Position numbers and translations under genes: made by a program. Of a stretch of 64,000 nucleotides of DNA, positions 35,241-46,400 are shown in pieces. The notes below the pieces were generated by a model that did not search any database, had not been told where the DNA came from, and saw only the letters and a list, made by a program, of their open reading frames with translations. The stretch comes from Omphiscola glabra (taxonomy: Eukaryota > Mollusca > Gastropoda > Lymnaeidae). The stretch is taken from positions 53,854,608-53,918,607 of the forward strand of contig OZ024794.1 in NCBI GenBank assembly GCA_964017045.1, given 5' to 3'. How positions within the stretch are numbered: position 1 is the stretch's first letter; the number at the start of each line of letters is the position of its first letter.

Positions 35241-35577
35241 CTATTCGTACCCGGGTACCAGAAGTGAGATTTTGGGATTCAAAAACTATTTAAAATATTA
35301 TTGTTGGATTTGTAAGACAAAATTTGGTATCATTGAGTCTAATGGGACCCGGGTGCGCATGGCGGCGCTGCGTGTCCGGGTCCATTTTGACTCAGTGCTA
35401 TTCGGATGTCATTTGTGGTAGTTTATGTTAGTTAAACTGAAGAATTAAGTTTACAAACATATAGTCGATTCAAATATCTTTCATTTGATACCTCATTTTG
35501 TCTTGAAAACCCAACAAAACTATTTAAAATTGTTTTTTAATCCCAACCTCTCACTTCTGGTACCCGGGTGCGAATAG
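35241..35577. mobile_element. inverted-repeat element with CCCGGGTACC ends
   Basis: The left end ctattcgtacccgggtacca plus gaagtgagattttgggatt (35241-35280) is matched by its inverted complement at 35538-35577 (aatcccaacctctcacttct then ggtacccgggtgcgaatag). Inside, aactatttaaaat occurs near both ends as a direct repeat. No clear target duplication was found. Confidence 0.8.
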
Positions 35578-36004
35578 CCAATTCGTTTTATTTGTGGTTT
35601 TTGTTGTTGTTGTTGTTTCGTTAAGGGTGTGGAAAAACCGGTCACAAGAGTCACAACGAACTTTTGAAATGCAAAGAAAAATTACATCGAACGTGTTGAT
35701 GAAGATTTGTTGTTCCCTCTGACTAAAGAAACGTTTTTATAACGTCGCATCACTCGTCTTTTCTAGACGTTCATAACATAAGTTTGAATACTTTCATTAC
35801 GGTAAGGAACTTAGAAGAATTTTGTTTTAAGACTTAAAAGACTTGTGCATTACAAGACGTGTTTTTTTTTCTTTATAATTTTCGATTAAATCGCGATTTT
35901 TTTAATTTTTTTTTTTAAATTTAAGTTTATGATTAATAAGTTCACATTTCATCAGTCGATCGAGGTCACTTCCGGGTTGGTTTGTTTATATCGTGGGATT
36001 CTTT

Positions 36005-36225
36005 GTTTTGTTGGTGTGTTTTTGTTGGTGTGTTTTTGTTGGTGTGTTTTTGTTGGTGTGTTTTTGTTGGTGTGTTTTTGTTGGTGTGTTTTTGTTGGTG
36101 TGTTTTTGTTGGTGTGTTTTTGTTGGTGTGTTTTTGTTGGTGTGTTTTTGTTGGTGTGTTTTTGTTGGTGTGTTTTTGTTGGTGTGTTTTTGTTGGTGTG
36201 TTTTTGTTGGTGTGTTTTTGTTTGT
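36005..36225. repeat. 14-bp GT-rich tandem array, about 15 copies
   Basis: Highly homogeneous copies of ggtgtgtttttgtt. All three plus-strand frames stay open through it (Cys/Val/Phe-rich), which is a composition artefact. Confidence 0.95.
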
Positions 36226-36357
36226 TCGTCTTGCTTTGGTTTTATGCGAAATGGTTATCGGTTGAAGAGATCCGGTTCTAAACCGGTTTTCGGCTTTTAA
36301 ATACATTCCCAGATGGTTGCTGTGTGTTTTTTTATAAGATCGAAAGCAGCTGTTAAA

Positions 36358-36359
36358 CC

Positions 36360-36392
<33 letters not shown>

Positions 36393-36438
36393 CCCTTCTC
36401 TCTCTCTTCCCTCTCTCTCTTTCTATCTCCCTCTCTCC

Positions 36439-36471
<33 letters not shown>

Positions 36472-36517
36472 CCCTTCTCTCTCTCTTCCCTCTCTCTCTT
36501 TCTATCTCCCTCTCTCC

Positions 36518-36548
<31 letters not shown>

Positions 36549-36669
36549 CCCTTCTCTCTCTCTTCCCTCTCTCTCTTTCTATCTCCCTCTCTCCCTCTCT
36601 CTCGCTCTCTCTCTCTCTCTCTCCCCTTCTCTCTCTCTTCCCTCTCTCTCTTTCTATCTCCCTCTCTCC

Positions 36670-36702
<33 letters not shown>

Positions 36703-36829
36703 CCCTTCTCTCTCTCTTCCCTCTCTCTCTTTCTATCTCCCTCTCTCCCTCTCTCTCGCTCTCTCTCTCTCTCTCTCCCCTTCTCTCTCTCTTCCCTCTC
36801 TCTCTTCCCTCTCTCTCTTTCTATCTCCC

Positions 36830-36868
<39 letters not shown>
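36358..36868. repeat. CT microsatellite with higher-order structure
   Basis: Within (CT)n, a larger block (ctctcgctctc, ccccttctctctctcttccc, tttctatctccctctctccc) recurs about six times at a spacing of roughly 85-95 bp. The array is therefore an amplified complex unit. Confidence 0.9.
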
Positions 36869-36874
<6 letters not shown>

Positions 36875-37019
36875 TTTTGAATATTCAAAGAAAGCCACTC
36901 TCGTTTTGATCCAGTTTGATACCAGCACTTGACCTGTCTTATAATCAGTGTCCGAATGGCGACAATGCGATCTGCACTTACGTAAACGTGTTCATTGATA
37001 TGTAATGCAGAATCCCCCT

Positions 37020-37204
37020 CCAACACACGCATACACACAAACACACACACATACACACACAGACACACTCAAACACACACACATACACACATACATACAC
37101 ACACATGCACACACACACATACATACACACATGCACACATACATACACACATACATACACACATACATACACACATGCACACACACACACACATACACAG
37201 ACAC
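37020..37204. repeat. (CA)n/(ACAT)n microsatellite
   Basis: Imperfect acacac and acatac repeats. His/Thr-rich open frames here are artefacts. Confidence 0.95.
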
Positions 37205-37267
37205 TTGCAAGGCGACCACGTATTTCATTTCAAGCGACAGTCATCTATTTATTTCAACATCCGGTGT

Positions 37268-37434
37268 GGTTGGACGCACTCAGTGATTACATGTTGTGTA
37301 TATTTTACCGTTGGACACACTCAGTTAGTACACATTGTGCACATTATACCGTTGGACGCACTCAGTGAGTAAATGTTGTGTATAGTATACCGTTGGACGC
37401 ACTCAGTGAGTACAAGTTGTGCACATTCTACCGT
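37268..37434. repeat. 41-bp tandem repeat, 4 copies
   Basis: The unit is gttggacgcactcagtgagt plus aaatgttgtgtatagtatacc, with modest divergence between copies. Confidence 0.88.
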
Positions 37435-37565
37435 TGATTGATTAGTATTCTTAGTGTTTTATTTACATAGTTATATTTACAACTTAAGTTTGTCATCGTC
37501 AAAATCATCGGCTGAATGGTCCTAGCGAAAGTTCACGGATGAATACCACCGAGGAACGTACGTGC

Positions 37566-39448
37566 TGATGCACCCCAGCAACAATACATAATGATGCACC
37601 CCAGCAATAATACATAATGATGCACACCGGCAATAATACATAATGATGCACACAGGCAATAATACATAATGATGCACACAGGCAATAATACATAATGATG
37701 CACATCGACAATAATACATAATGATGCACACAGGCAATAATACATAATGATGCACATCGACAATAATACATAATGATGCACATCGACAATAATACATAAT
37801 GATGCACATCGACAATAATACATAATGATGCACATCGACAATAATACATAATGATGCACATCGACAATAATACATAATGATGCACACAGGCAATAATACA
37901 TAATGATGCACATCGACAATAATACATAATGATGCACACAGGCAATAATACATAATGATGCACATCGACAATAATACATAATGATGCACACAGGCAATAA
38001 TACATAATGATGCACATCGACAATAATACATAATGATGCACATCGACAATAATACATAATGATGCACACAGGCAATAATACATAATGATGCACATCGACA
38101 ATAATACATAATGATGCACACATGCAATAATACATAATGATGCACATCGACAATAATACATAATGATGCACACCGACAAATACTACATAATGATGCACAC
38201 CGGCAATAATACATAATGATGCACATCGACAATAATACATAATGATGCACATCGACAATAATACATAATGATGCACATCGACAATAATACATAATGATGC
38301 ACATCGACAATAATACATAATGATCCACACTGGCAATAATACATAATGATGAATACAGGCAATAATACATAATGATGCACACCGGCAATAATACATAATG
38401 ATGCACACCGGCAATAATACATAATGATGCACACCGGCAATAATACATAATGATGCACACCGGCAATAATACATAATGATGCACATCGACAATAATACAT
38501 AATGATGCACATCGACAATAATACATAATGATGCACATCGACTATAATACATAATGATGCACATCGACAATAATACATAATGATGCACATCGACAATAAT
38601 ACATAATGATGCACATCGACAATAATACATAATGATGCACACCGGCAATAATACATAATGATGCACATCGACAATAATACATAATGATGCACACCGGCAA
38701 TAATACATAATGATGCACATCGACAATAATACATAATGATGCACACAGGCAATAATACATAATGATGCACATCGACAATAATACATAATGATGCACACCG
38801 GCAATAATACATTATGATGCACACCGGCAATAATACATAATGATGCACACAGGCAATAATACATAATGATGCACACAGGCAATAATACATAATGATGCAC
38901 ACAGGCAATAATACATAATGATGCACACAGGCAATAATACATAATGATGCACATCGACAATAATACATAATGATCCACACCGGCAATAATACATAATGAT
39001 GAATACAGGCAATAATACATAATGATGCACACCGGCAATAATACATAATGATGCACACCGGCAATAATACATAATGATGAATACAGGCAATAATACATAA
39101 TGATGCACACTGGCAATAATACATAATGATGCACATCGGCAATAATACATAATGATGCACACCGGAAATAATACATAATGATGCACACCGGCAATAATAC
39201 ATAATGATGACATCGACAATAATACATAATGATGCACACCGGCAATAATACATAATGATGCACACCGACAATAATACATAATGATGCACACCGGCAATAA
39301 TACATAATGATGCACATCGACAATAATACATAATGATGCACATCGACAATAATACATAATGATGCACATCGACAATAATACATAATGATGCACACCGAAA
39401 ATAATACATAATGATGCACATCGACAATAATACATAATGATGCACCCT
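37566..39448. repeat. 26-bp tandem array, about 72 copies
   Basis: The unit is ataatacataatgatgcaca plus a variable hexamer, mainly tcgaca, ccggca or caggca. The marker variant tgatccacac plus a following gaatacaggc unit occurs at 38321 and 38971, exactly 650 bp (25 units) apart, indicating block duplication. Three minus-strand open frames of up to 628 codons (26x3=78) are artefacts. Confidence 0.97.
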
Positions 39449-39780
39449 AGCCATAACAAAATAAATTAAAAACTCACTTTTCTAACATCCAACAAAAATG
39501 TTGGGTCACTTTTAAAGTTATTCCCAATAATAACACATCAGACCGGATGTTTACACTCACACCCGGGCTGTAACAGACAACCTCCTTGTCCCACCCCCCC
39601 CCCCCCCACATGCAGGTACACTTGGTTATTTGTTGTTGCTTTTCAATGCCGTGCTACACAGTGCTGACATTAACACAAATTATTAAAATATATTTCCAAT
39701 GTATAACCCACACAAAAAAAGAGTTGTGTGTCCCCGGGTGCATTGCAACGTCCCCTCCCCCTTACTAACAAACTTTTTTT

Positions 39781-39912
39781 TCTGCGAGGAGCTTGGGCTT
39801 TCACTATATAAGGCCCCAACTAATTCTGCGAGGAGTTTGGGCTTTCACTATATAAGGCCCCAACTAATTCTGCGAGGAACTTGGGCTTTCACTATATAAG
39901 GCCCCAACTAGT
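39781..39912 (+). promoter_or_regulatory. triplicated 44-bp repeat with TATA boxes
   Basis: Three tandem 44-bp copies (starts 39781, 39825, 39869) of tctgcgaggagcttgggctt plus tcactatataaggccccaac contain identical TATATAAG boxes at 39805, 39849 and 39893. They lie 230-340 bp upstream of the first certain exon of the receptor gene and in the same orientation. They could be redundant core promoter elements, or simply a minisatellite that contains a TATA-like string. No initiator ATG can be tied to them. Confidence 0.5.
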
Positions 39913-39926
39913 TCATCGGCAACCAG

Positions 39927-39989
39927 CCCCAATACACAACATTGTATTGTCCTCCGTCGCTGCGGCCTCCCCAAGCCTGTGGCACGAAG
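39927..39989 (+). CDS. candidate upstream exon of the receptor gene
   Basis: A 63-nt block lies between an acceptor-like ggcaaccag and a donor gaag|gtaacagg. Its phase (two bases in, one base out) fits the following exon exactly and would read IVLSSVAAASPSLWHE into the lectin-like domain. It has no ATG and sits close downstream of TATA-like boxes, so it may instead be untranslated or not an exon. Confidence 0.3.
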
Positions 39990-40141
39990 GTAACAGGTGC
40001 AAAACTGTTTCTGGGTTCAGTATGCAATGCCAACAGTTCGGGTCCCTGATGTTGTCCGGCCTGTTGAAGATTACACTAAGTGATATGATACGGATATGTT
40101 TATAAATTTATCCTAAAAAAATAGCGTTGTCTTCATTTCAG

Positions 40142-40405
40142 GTAGCGCCACCATCTGTGGTGCGGACGTCTGCGCCGTGAACAAGGTAGGTTTGAAGTGT
40201 CCGACTGGTAGCAACATCCACATACTCAACGTCTTTTGCACATCAGCTGTCGGGGAGTGCCCACGGAGCACATACGACGCCTTGTATCCGTGCGATGGAT
40301 CTCAACATTGCTCAGCGTCGTCTCTCAGGGGTCTGTTAGCCCAAACATGCGATGACCCGGATGTGGCCAAACATGGCGTAATGGTGGAATATTCATGTTT
40401 GCCAG
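40142..40405 (+). CDS. receptor exon: SUEL-type lectin-like domain
   Basis: The acceptor is cttcatttcag and the donor ccag|gtaagg. Nine cysteines, LKCPTGSNIHIL and the closing GVMVEYSC match the SUEL/galactose-lectin fold (CPxG-x-I-x-I near the start, V-x-Y-x-C at the end). The sugar-contact signatures of classical members are not present: the usual YGR position reads NVFCTSAVG, and DPC reads DPD. Galactose binding is therefore doubtful. Confidence 0.85.
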
Positions 40406-43400
40406 GTAAGGCCGCCTTTTCCCTGTTTAGCATGGCATAGCTGGGTGATTGTGTTTTCTTCTGTGTCTCTATCGTGTTTTAATCACACACACATACACAC
40501 ACGCATACACAAATACACGCACACGCGCGCGCGCACACACACACAAGGCTGTCGAATAAGCAGACGCACATTTTAAAGTAGGTATCACCAACTTTATTTC
40601 ACTAATTCCACTAGTATGGACACATTGCAGTTAACCGGGATGGAGACCTTGGGGCGGGGGGGGGGGGGTCATCAAGGACAGGTCCCCGTAAGAATGTAAT
40701 CGTGGTATGACTTGCTATCAACACATGTTAATAAATAAATAAATAGTTTGCTATAAAGGTTGCAGAATGATGTGTATCAATTAAACGCGTGTAAGCCGGA
40801 CGACGACGATGCGACCCAGGACACCTGTGTTGGACGACGCGACCCAGGACTCCTGTGTTGGACGACGTGACCCAGGACTACTGTGTTGGACTACGTGACC
40901 CAGGACTACTGTGTTGGACGACGTGACCCAGGACTACTGTGTTGGACGACGCGACCCAGGACTCCTGTGTTGGACGACGTGACCCAGGACTACTGTGTTG
41001 GACGACGTGACCCAGGACTACTGTGTTGGACGACGTGACCCAGGACTCCTGTGTTGGACGACGCGACCCAGGACTACTGTGTTGGACGACGTGACCCAGG
41101 ACTACTGTGTTGGACGACGCGACCCAGGACTCCTGTGTTGGACGACGTGACCCAGGACTCCTGTGTTGGAGGCTTGTGAGCAAGTCACGGTTGTCTTTGG
41201 TAAAACGGTGCTGTAATTTAACTACAACTGCAGTCTTGGAAATGCCCGATACCACTTTGGCTTGTAAGTGTATGGATCGTTCTTACCATGAGAAAAACAT
41301 GATAAACACTGGTATGTAACCCTCAGTGAATCAATAGGATGTGGAAGGTCTCAAAACACCTGGTGAAGAGAGGTCAGCAAGCATGTAATAAAGATAGGAT
41401 AGAAAAGATTTACAGAAGATAACAAGAGACTGGAAGACCTGGAAAGAAATTGTTAATGGCCTAATGCTCACTGGGGCGGCAATGGCGGTCTTTTTAATGT
41501 TTTTATTTTAAATAGTTGAATTACTATTAGTATAATCTGACTTATTTATATCTATTTTCTCTTTATTTTAAATGTTGAACAAAATCAGTGCTACATTTTC
41601 AATAGATAGAAAGATTGCAGCGGCAACATATTTTGAATCATCTCTTATATATATTACGCTTCTGGTGTGACTCGTGGACTGCTTCCTAATAAATTGCTTC
41701 CTAATCAGCGAATTTGGTATTGAGAGTATATTACAAATAATTCTATATGTTTGAAAGAAAGTATTGTTCAATAATGAGTTCAATAGCGCGCAAAATATAA
41801 TTCCCGATAACTACTCTAAATGATTTTTTTATATAACTTGTAACGCAACTGCGTTTGGTGCGTAATATTTTCTATTCGCAAAATGAAATCGTCCCAATTT
41901 AAATATGGTGTAATAAATATTCGGTTTAAATGTGGTTGGGACATCAGAATATTTAATATAGTTCATGGGCATGCAAAAAGTGTGCAGTGACGTATCATGG
42001 GGGAAAAAGGGGGGGGGGGGGGAAAGGGATGTAGCAAAAATTGGGATTCTTAAATGTGTTACTTGAGTTAATGTTTTGTCAATAAACTTTAGTATATAGG
42101 AAGTTCACGCATTGCTATCGCGAATGGTTGGCGAGCTATAACTAGTTTATATAGAATTCTGCGAACAGAAATACTATTACACTGTGCTATTCAAGATATT
42201 GCTGCTAGACATAATTAAACAAGATACGTTTTCATTGCTTGCCCACTATTATTAAATTCTTCTTACCAACATTTTATAGTAGAAGTGTGGGGGCGCAATT
42301 TCGGAATTCCTGCCGGGCGCAATTAAGTCAAGGTACGCCACTGTTTTTTTAATTGACATTTTAGTGAGCTGTAACTAACTTATTTTCTATTCAAGCCATA
42401 CACCTGTTACACCCACATTTACCGATTTGAAAACGGGACACCATTGTGACATCCGGACACATTTGCATAGCGTAATGAAATGCTGTACGCAATACATCGC
42501 CGTGCTCACTCACCGTGACACGGGTCACAAAGAAAGCGTTCACCACATTGTTGGCTCTCACAAGCACGGGAAGAGAACTCTGCGGGTCTGAATGGCGTCA
42601 CGGTGAGAGTAACACGAGGCCAAGTCCTGCCCATTAGGACTAATTAAATATTCTTACAGTTGAGAGAAGCTGGGAAGAATGGGGGGGAGGGGTTAAATGG
42701 ACCATGTGGGTGGGCAGGGGTTAAGATTAACTTTAAACTTTCTTAAATTTTCTACATCTCAAAGAGACCCTGAAATTTGAAGTCTTCCCAACTCCATACA
42801 ACTCAATCCCGGGAAAATGATTAGCGGACGAATGTGCAGTCTTAGCCGTGGACAGACTTTAATACACCCATACCTCGCTTTACGGCCTAGATACGTTCCG
42901 GAAAAGTTGGCCGTAAAGCGAAAAGCCGTATAATGAATCAATAATTTTGATATAAACCCATACAAATTTGATTGGATCTGTTCCAATTTTTGTATAAAAT
43001 AATAAAGTCGTTAGTTCATAAATCATTTTATTCTTTTCATTTCCTATAAAAATAAAAGTACAAAACATTGTAATAGTAAACAGAAATTTAAAAAATAAAC
43101 ATATAAATTAAAAAACAAAAGAAATCATATGCACATATTTATACATAAAATAAAATGCACCTATTAATCCAAACAAACAAGCAGAGGCGTAGGAACGGCT
43201 TGGCATCGGGGCAGTTGCCAAGGGCGCCGGCTTACGCCTGTTCAAAAGGGTGCCGCTAAATCTCTAATTTTTTAATTTTTATTATTTAAAAAATAAATTA
43301 GCCAAGGGTGCCAAAAACCCAGTTACGCCTCTGCAAACAAGACAGAAACAAACACGTCAACTTACTGAGTCACAGGATATGAATAAGGTGGGATAGCACA

Positions 43401-46400
43401 GGAAATAAGGCACATTACTAAAGCAGACCTGTTTACCCTCAAAATCTTAAAATCGTACAATATCTTTACAAAATGTTCAATACATTATCTTAATAGTAAA
43501 AAAACACACAGTATATATAATTTATACACCTCAAAATCGTACATTGTACGCCAAAATCGTAAGAGTAAACAGGCCTGCTAAAGCAGAGCCGCCTAGGGGG
43601 AGAAGCTGAAACTAAAGAGAGGACATCTATTGGCCGTATAATGAAACATCGTAGGCCGTAAACCGAAAAAGTGCCATAATTTAAAGTTGGCCGTAAAGCG
43701 AAAAGCCGTATAAAGAGCGGCCGTATAGCGAGGTATGGGTGTATTACTAAACAAACTTTTTTTGTGCGTTTCACAAAGTCCAGGTGAAGTCGATAACCGG
43801 GTGATTAATGACTTGATTGTAATGTACCACGGCCAAACGACCACATGACTTGTGGTATTGAAGGGCGTGTGTGTGTGTGTGTGTGTGTGTACAGGGCGGA
43901 GTGTGTGTGGACATTTGTACGCGAGCTCTAAAAGAGTGATGATCGTTTCATCTAAAGCTGCGGCAACACGAGGCAGAATGGTGAAGTGGTGGAGTTACGT
44001 GCCCTGAAGTGGTGAGCACATAGTCGCCGTGCAAACTTTGCCGTAGTCAAGATGAACATTGTCGGGGGTAGGGGAGTGAGTAGCTTTGTTCATTTGAAGA
44101 CATCCAAGCCACTTTTTCTCCAGACAAGTGGTTTTTTAGTGTTAAGCTCTCCTTCTTTTGAGTTTTATTCATCTCCACCACACCCACGCCCAAACCACAA
44201 TTTATTCTTAACCGTAAGGCAAGGGAATCACAGATTGAATCGAGTCGATTTTTAGTAGATTTACAGCAGATTTACAGCAATTTATTTTCTTTGTGTATTT
44301 GTTGTTTTTATGTTATTAAAACTTATTTATTCCATTTTGTGTTAAGAACACGTTCGTGTTAATTTTATTATTGTTCGGTTTTACAAAAGCTAATCATTAA
44401 TAATAATTCATTCTTTTAGTAAGTATTTATCAATGTGTGGCTGTAACGATGTGTTCAATAACCACGCAAAATAAAATTCCCAGAAGTCAGAACTCATTGG
44501 GATTCTTATACAGTGCGTTACCTGAACACAGTGCGTTACTTGAACACAGTGCGTTACTTGAACACAGTGCGTTACTTGAACACAGTGCGTTACTTGAACC
44601 CATGTTTGGTCAAGTACTAGTGTACTGTTACATGCTGTTTCGATAATTATAAGTAATTCTTGTAAAGTTCCTTGTAGCTAGTGAAAGTGTAACTGGCGGT
44701 GATCATTCTTGATGGGGAGGGGAAAGTGGCATGGAATGGGCTTCCATCCAGTGGCGTACCTTAACTAAATGCCGCCCCGTAATAGCGACTCTCCCCGTAA
44801 GGTGCCATCCATAAATGACGTCATGCGTCTAAAAAAATAAATCAAAGAAAGGTGACACTCAAAGTTCTTTGTTGTTTACGATGTTTGACGAAATGATCAA
44901 TTTATTTTTTTTACAAATTTGTGACGATTATTTTTCGAATGGGGAAAAAAGTGGGGGTGGGGGGTGTAAATTCGAACTCATGCTGTCTCATATAAGTTAA
45001 TTTTTAAATTCTCTCATGTTTTTTGTTCCCAGTTTCCTGCTTTTTTTCTGTCGAAGGCTTTCAGCCGAAAAATCCGCGGTGGTTTTGTTTAGCCTATCTT
45101 CAGGGCCCCCCCCCCCCCCTTTTTTTTTTTCCAATCCTGCCTGCTATGTTTCTTATCTTTATTTTTACTGAAACTCTTGCTGGCAATTGTTGTTGTTGTT
45201 TTTTGTTGTTTTTTTTACTTCTTTTTATAAATTTGATCTTATTCCAGAAGCCTGGTCTGAGAGTATATGTTCTTGGACAAACTTCCGTCAACTGGATGAT
45301 GATTATGGGATCCTGAGAAGCCCAGAAGTCGATTTCAATGACGATAATGTAAAAAATGTCTGTAAGTGGAATATCACCTCCAGGGGAGATCAGCGGATCG
45401 AGATCAAAGTTCCTATCATCGGTGCAAAAAATGGGTTGCCCGATTGTGAGGTGGTCCTCAATATCAGTTACGTGGATTGCAATAGTAAGAGAACAAAGAC
45501 ATCAACATACTGCAACCTCAGGAGATCACGAGCTCAATATCTGATCTCATGTGGCGCTGTGAAGATTGAAAGCAGGCAGCTAAACAGGGGTGGTGCTTTG
45601 GGCAAATTTATTATTTTATATCAACGTAAGTCAATAACTAATCCAAGTTTCGCAATTTATCTGCTTTGTTTCGATAAAATTATTTGATGATTGAGGAAGT
45701 TGGGTTTTTTTTTTAATATTTTAATTACTTATTGTATTTCTTTTCCTTGTTTTAATCTGTTCTTGTCCGGACTTGTCCATCTACTCAAATTTGAAAAAAT
45801 GAAAATCTCTTTAAAATTAGCCACATCGAAATCCTTTTGTTTTCATCAATTTACTGACAATTTTGCTAAACATATTTTAGTGTAAAAGATGTTTGATCTA
45901 TTCCAACAAAACAAAACAAAACTGATTTATTGTTTTTAATTCTTGAATAAAAACATTTAGTTATGAAAATGCAAAATTTACTCTAACATTATTTGACTTT
46001 GCCTGTCATTAATTTAAATCGACTCCTTATAGAAATGACATAACTTACTGCTGGTATAGAAATGACATAACTTACTGCTGGTACAGAAAGGACACAACTT
46101 ACTGCTGGTATAGAAATGACATAACTTACTGCTGGTATAGAAATGACATAACTTACTGCTGGTATAGAAATGACATAACTTACTGCTGGTATAGATATGA
46201 CATAACTTACTGCTGGTATAGAAATGACATAACTTACTGCTGATATAGAAATGACATAACTTACTGCTGGTATAGAAATGACATAACTTACTGCTGGTAT
46301 AGAAATGACGTAACGTACTGCTGATATAGAAATGACATAACTTACTGCTGGTATAGATATGACATAACTTACTGCTGGTATAGAAATGACATAACTTACT

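Noticed and set aside
37522..39454. Cys/Ile/His/Tyr-rich minus-strand open frames of up to 628 codons
   Set aside because: The 26-bp array yields a 26-residue periodic frame in several frames at once. There is no independent sign of coding.
44748..44830. A further hAT MITE starting CAGTGGCGTACC
   Set aside because: Only a left-end-like string is visible, with no matching right terminus or target duplication.
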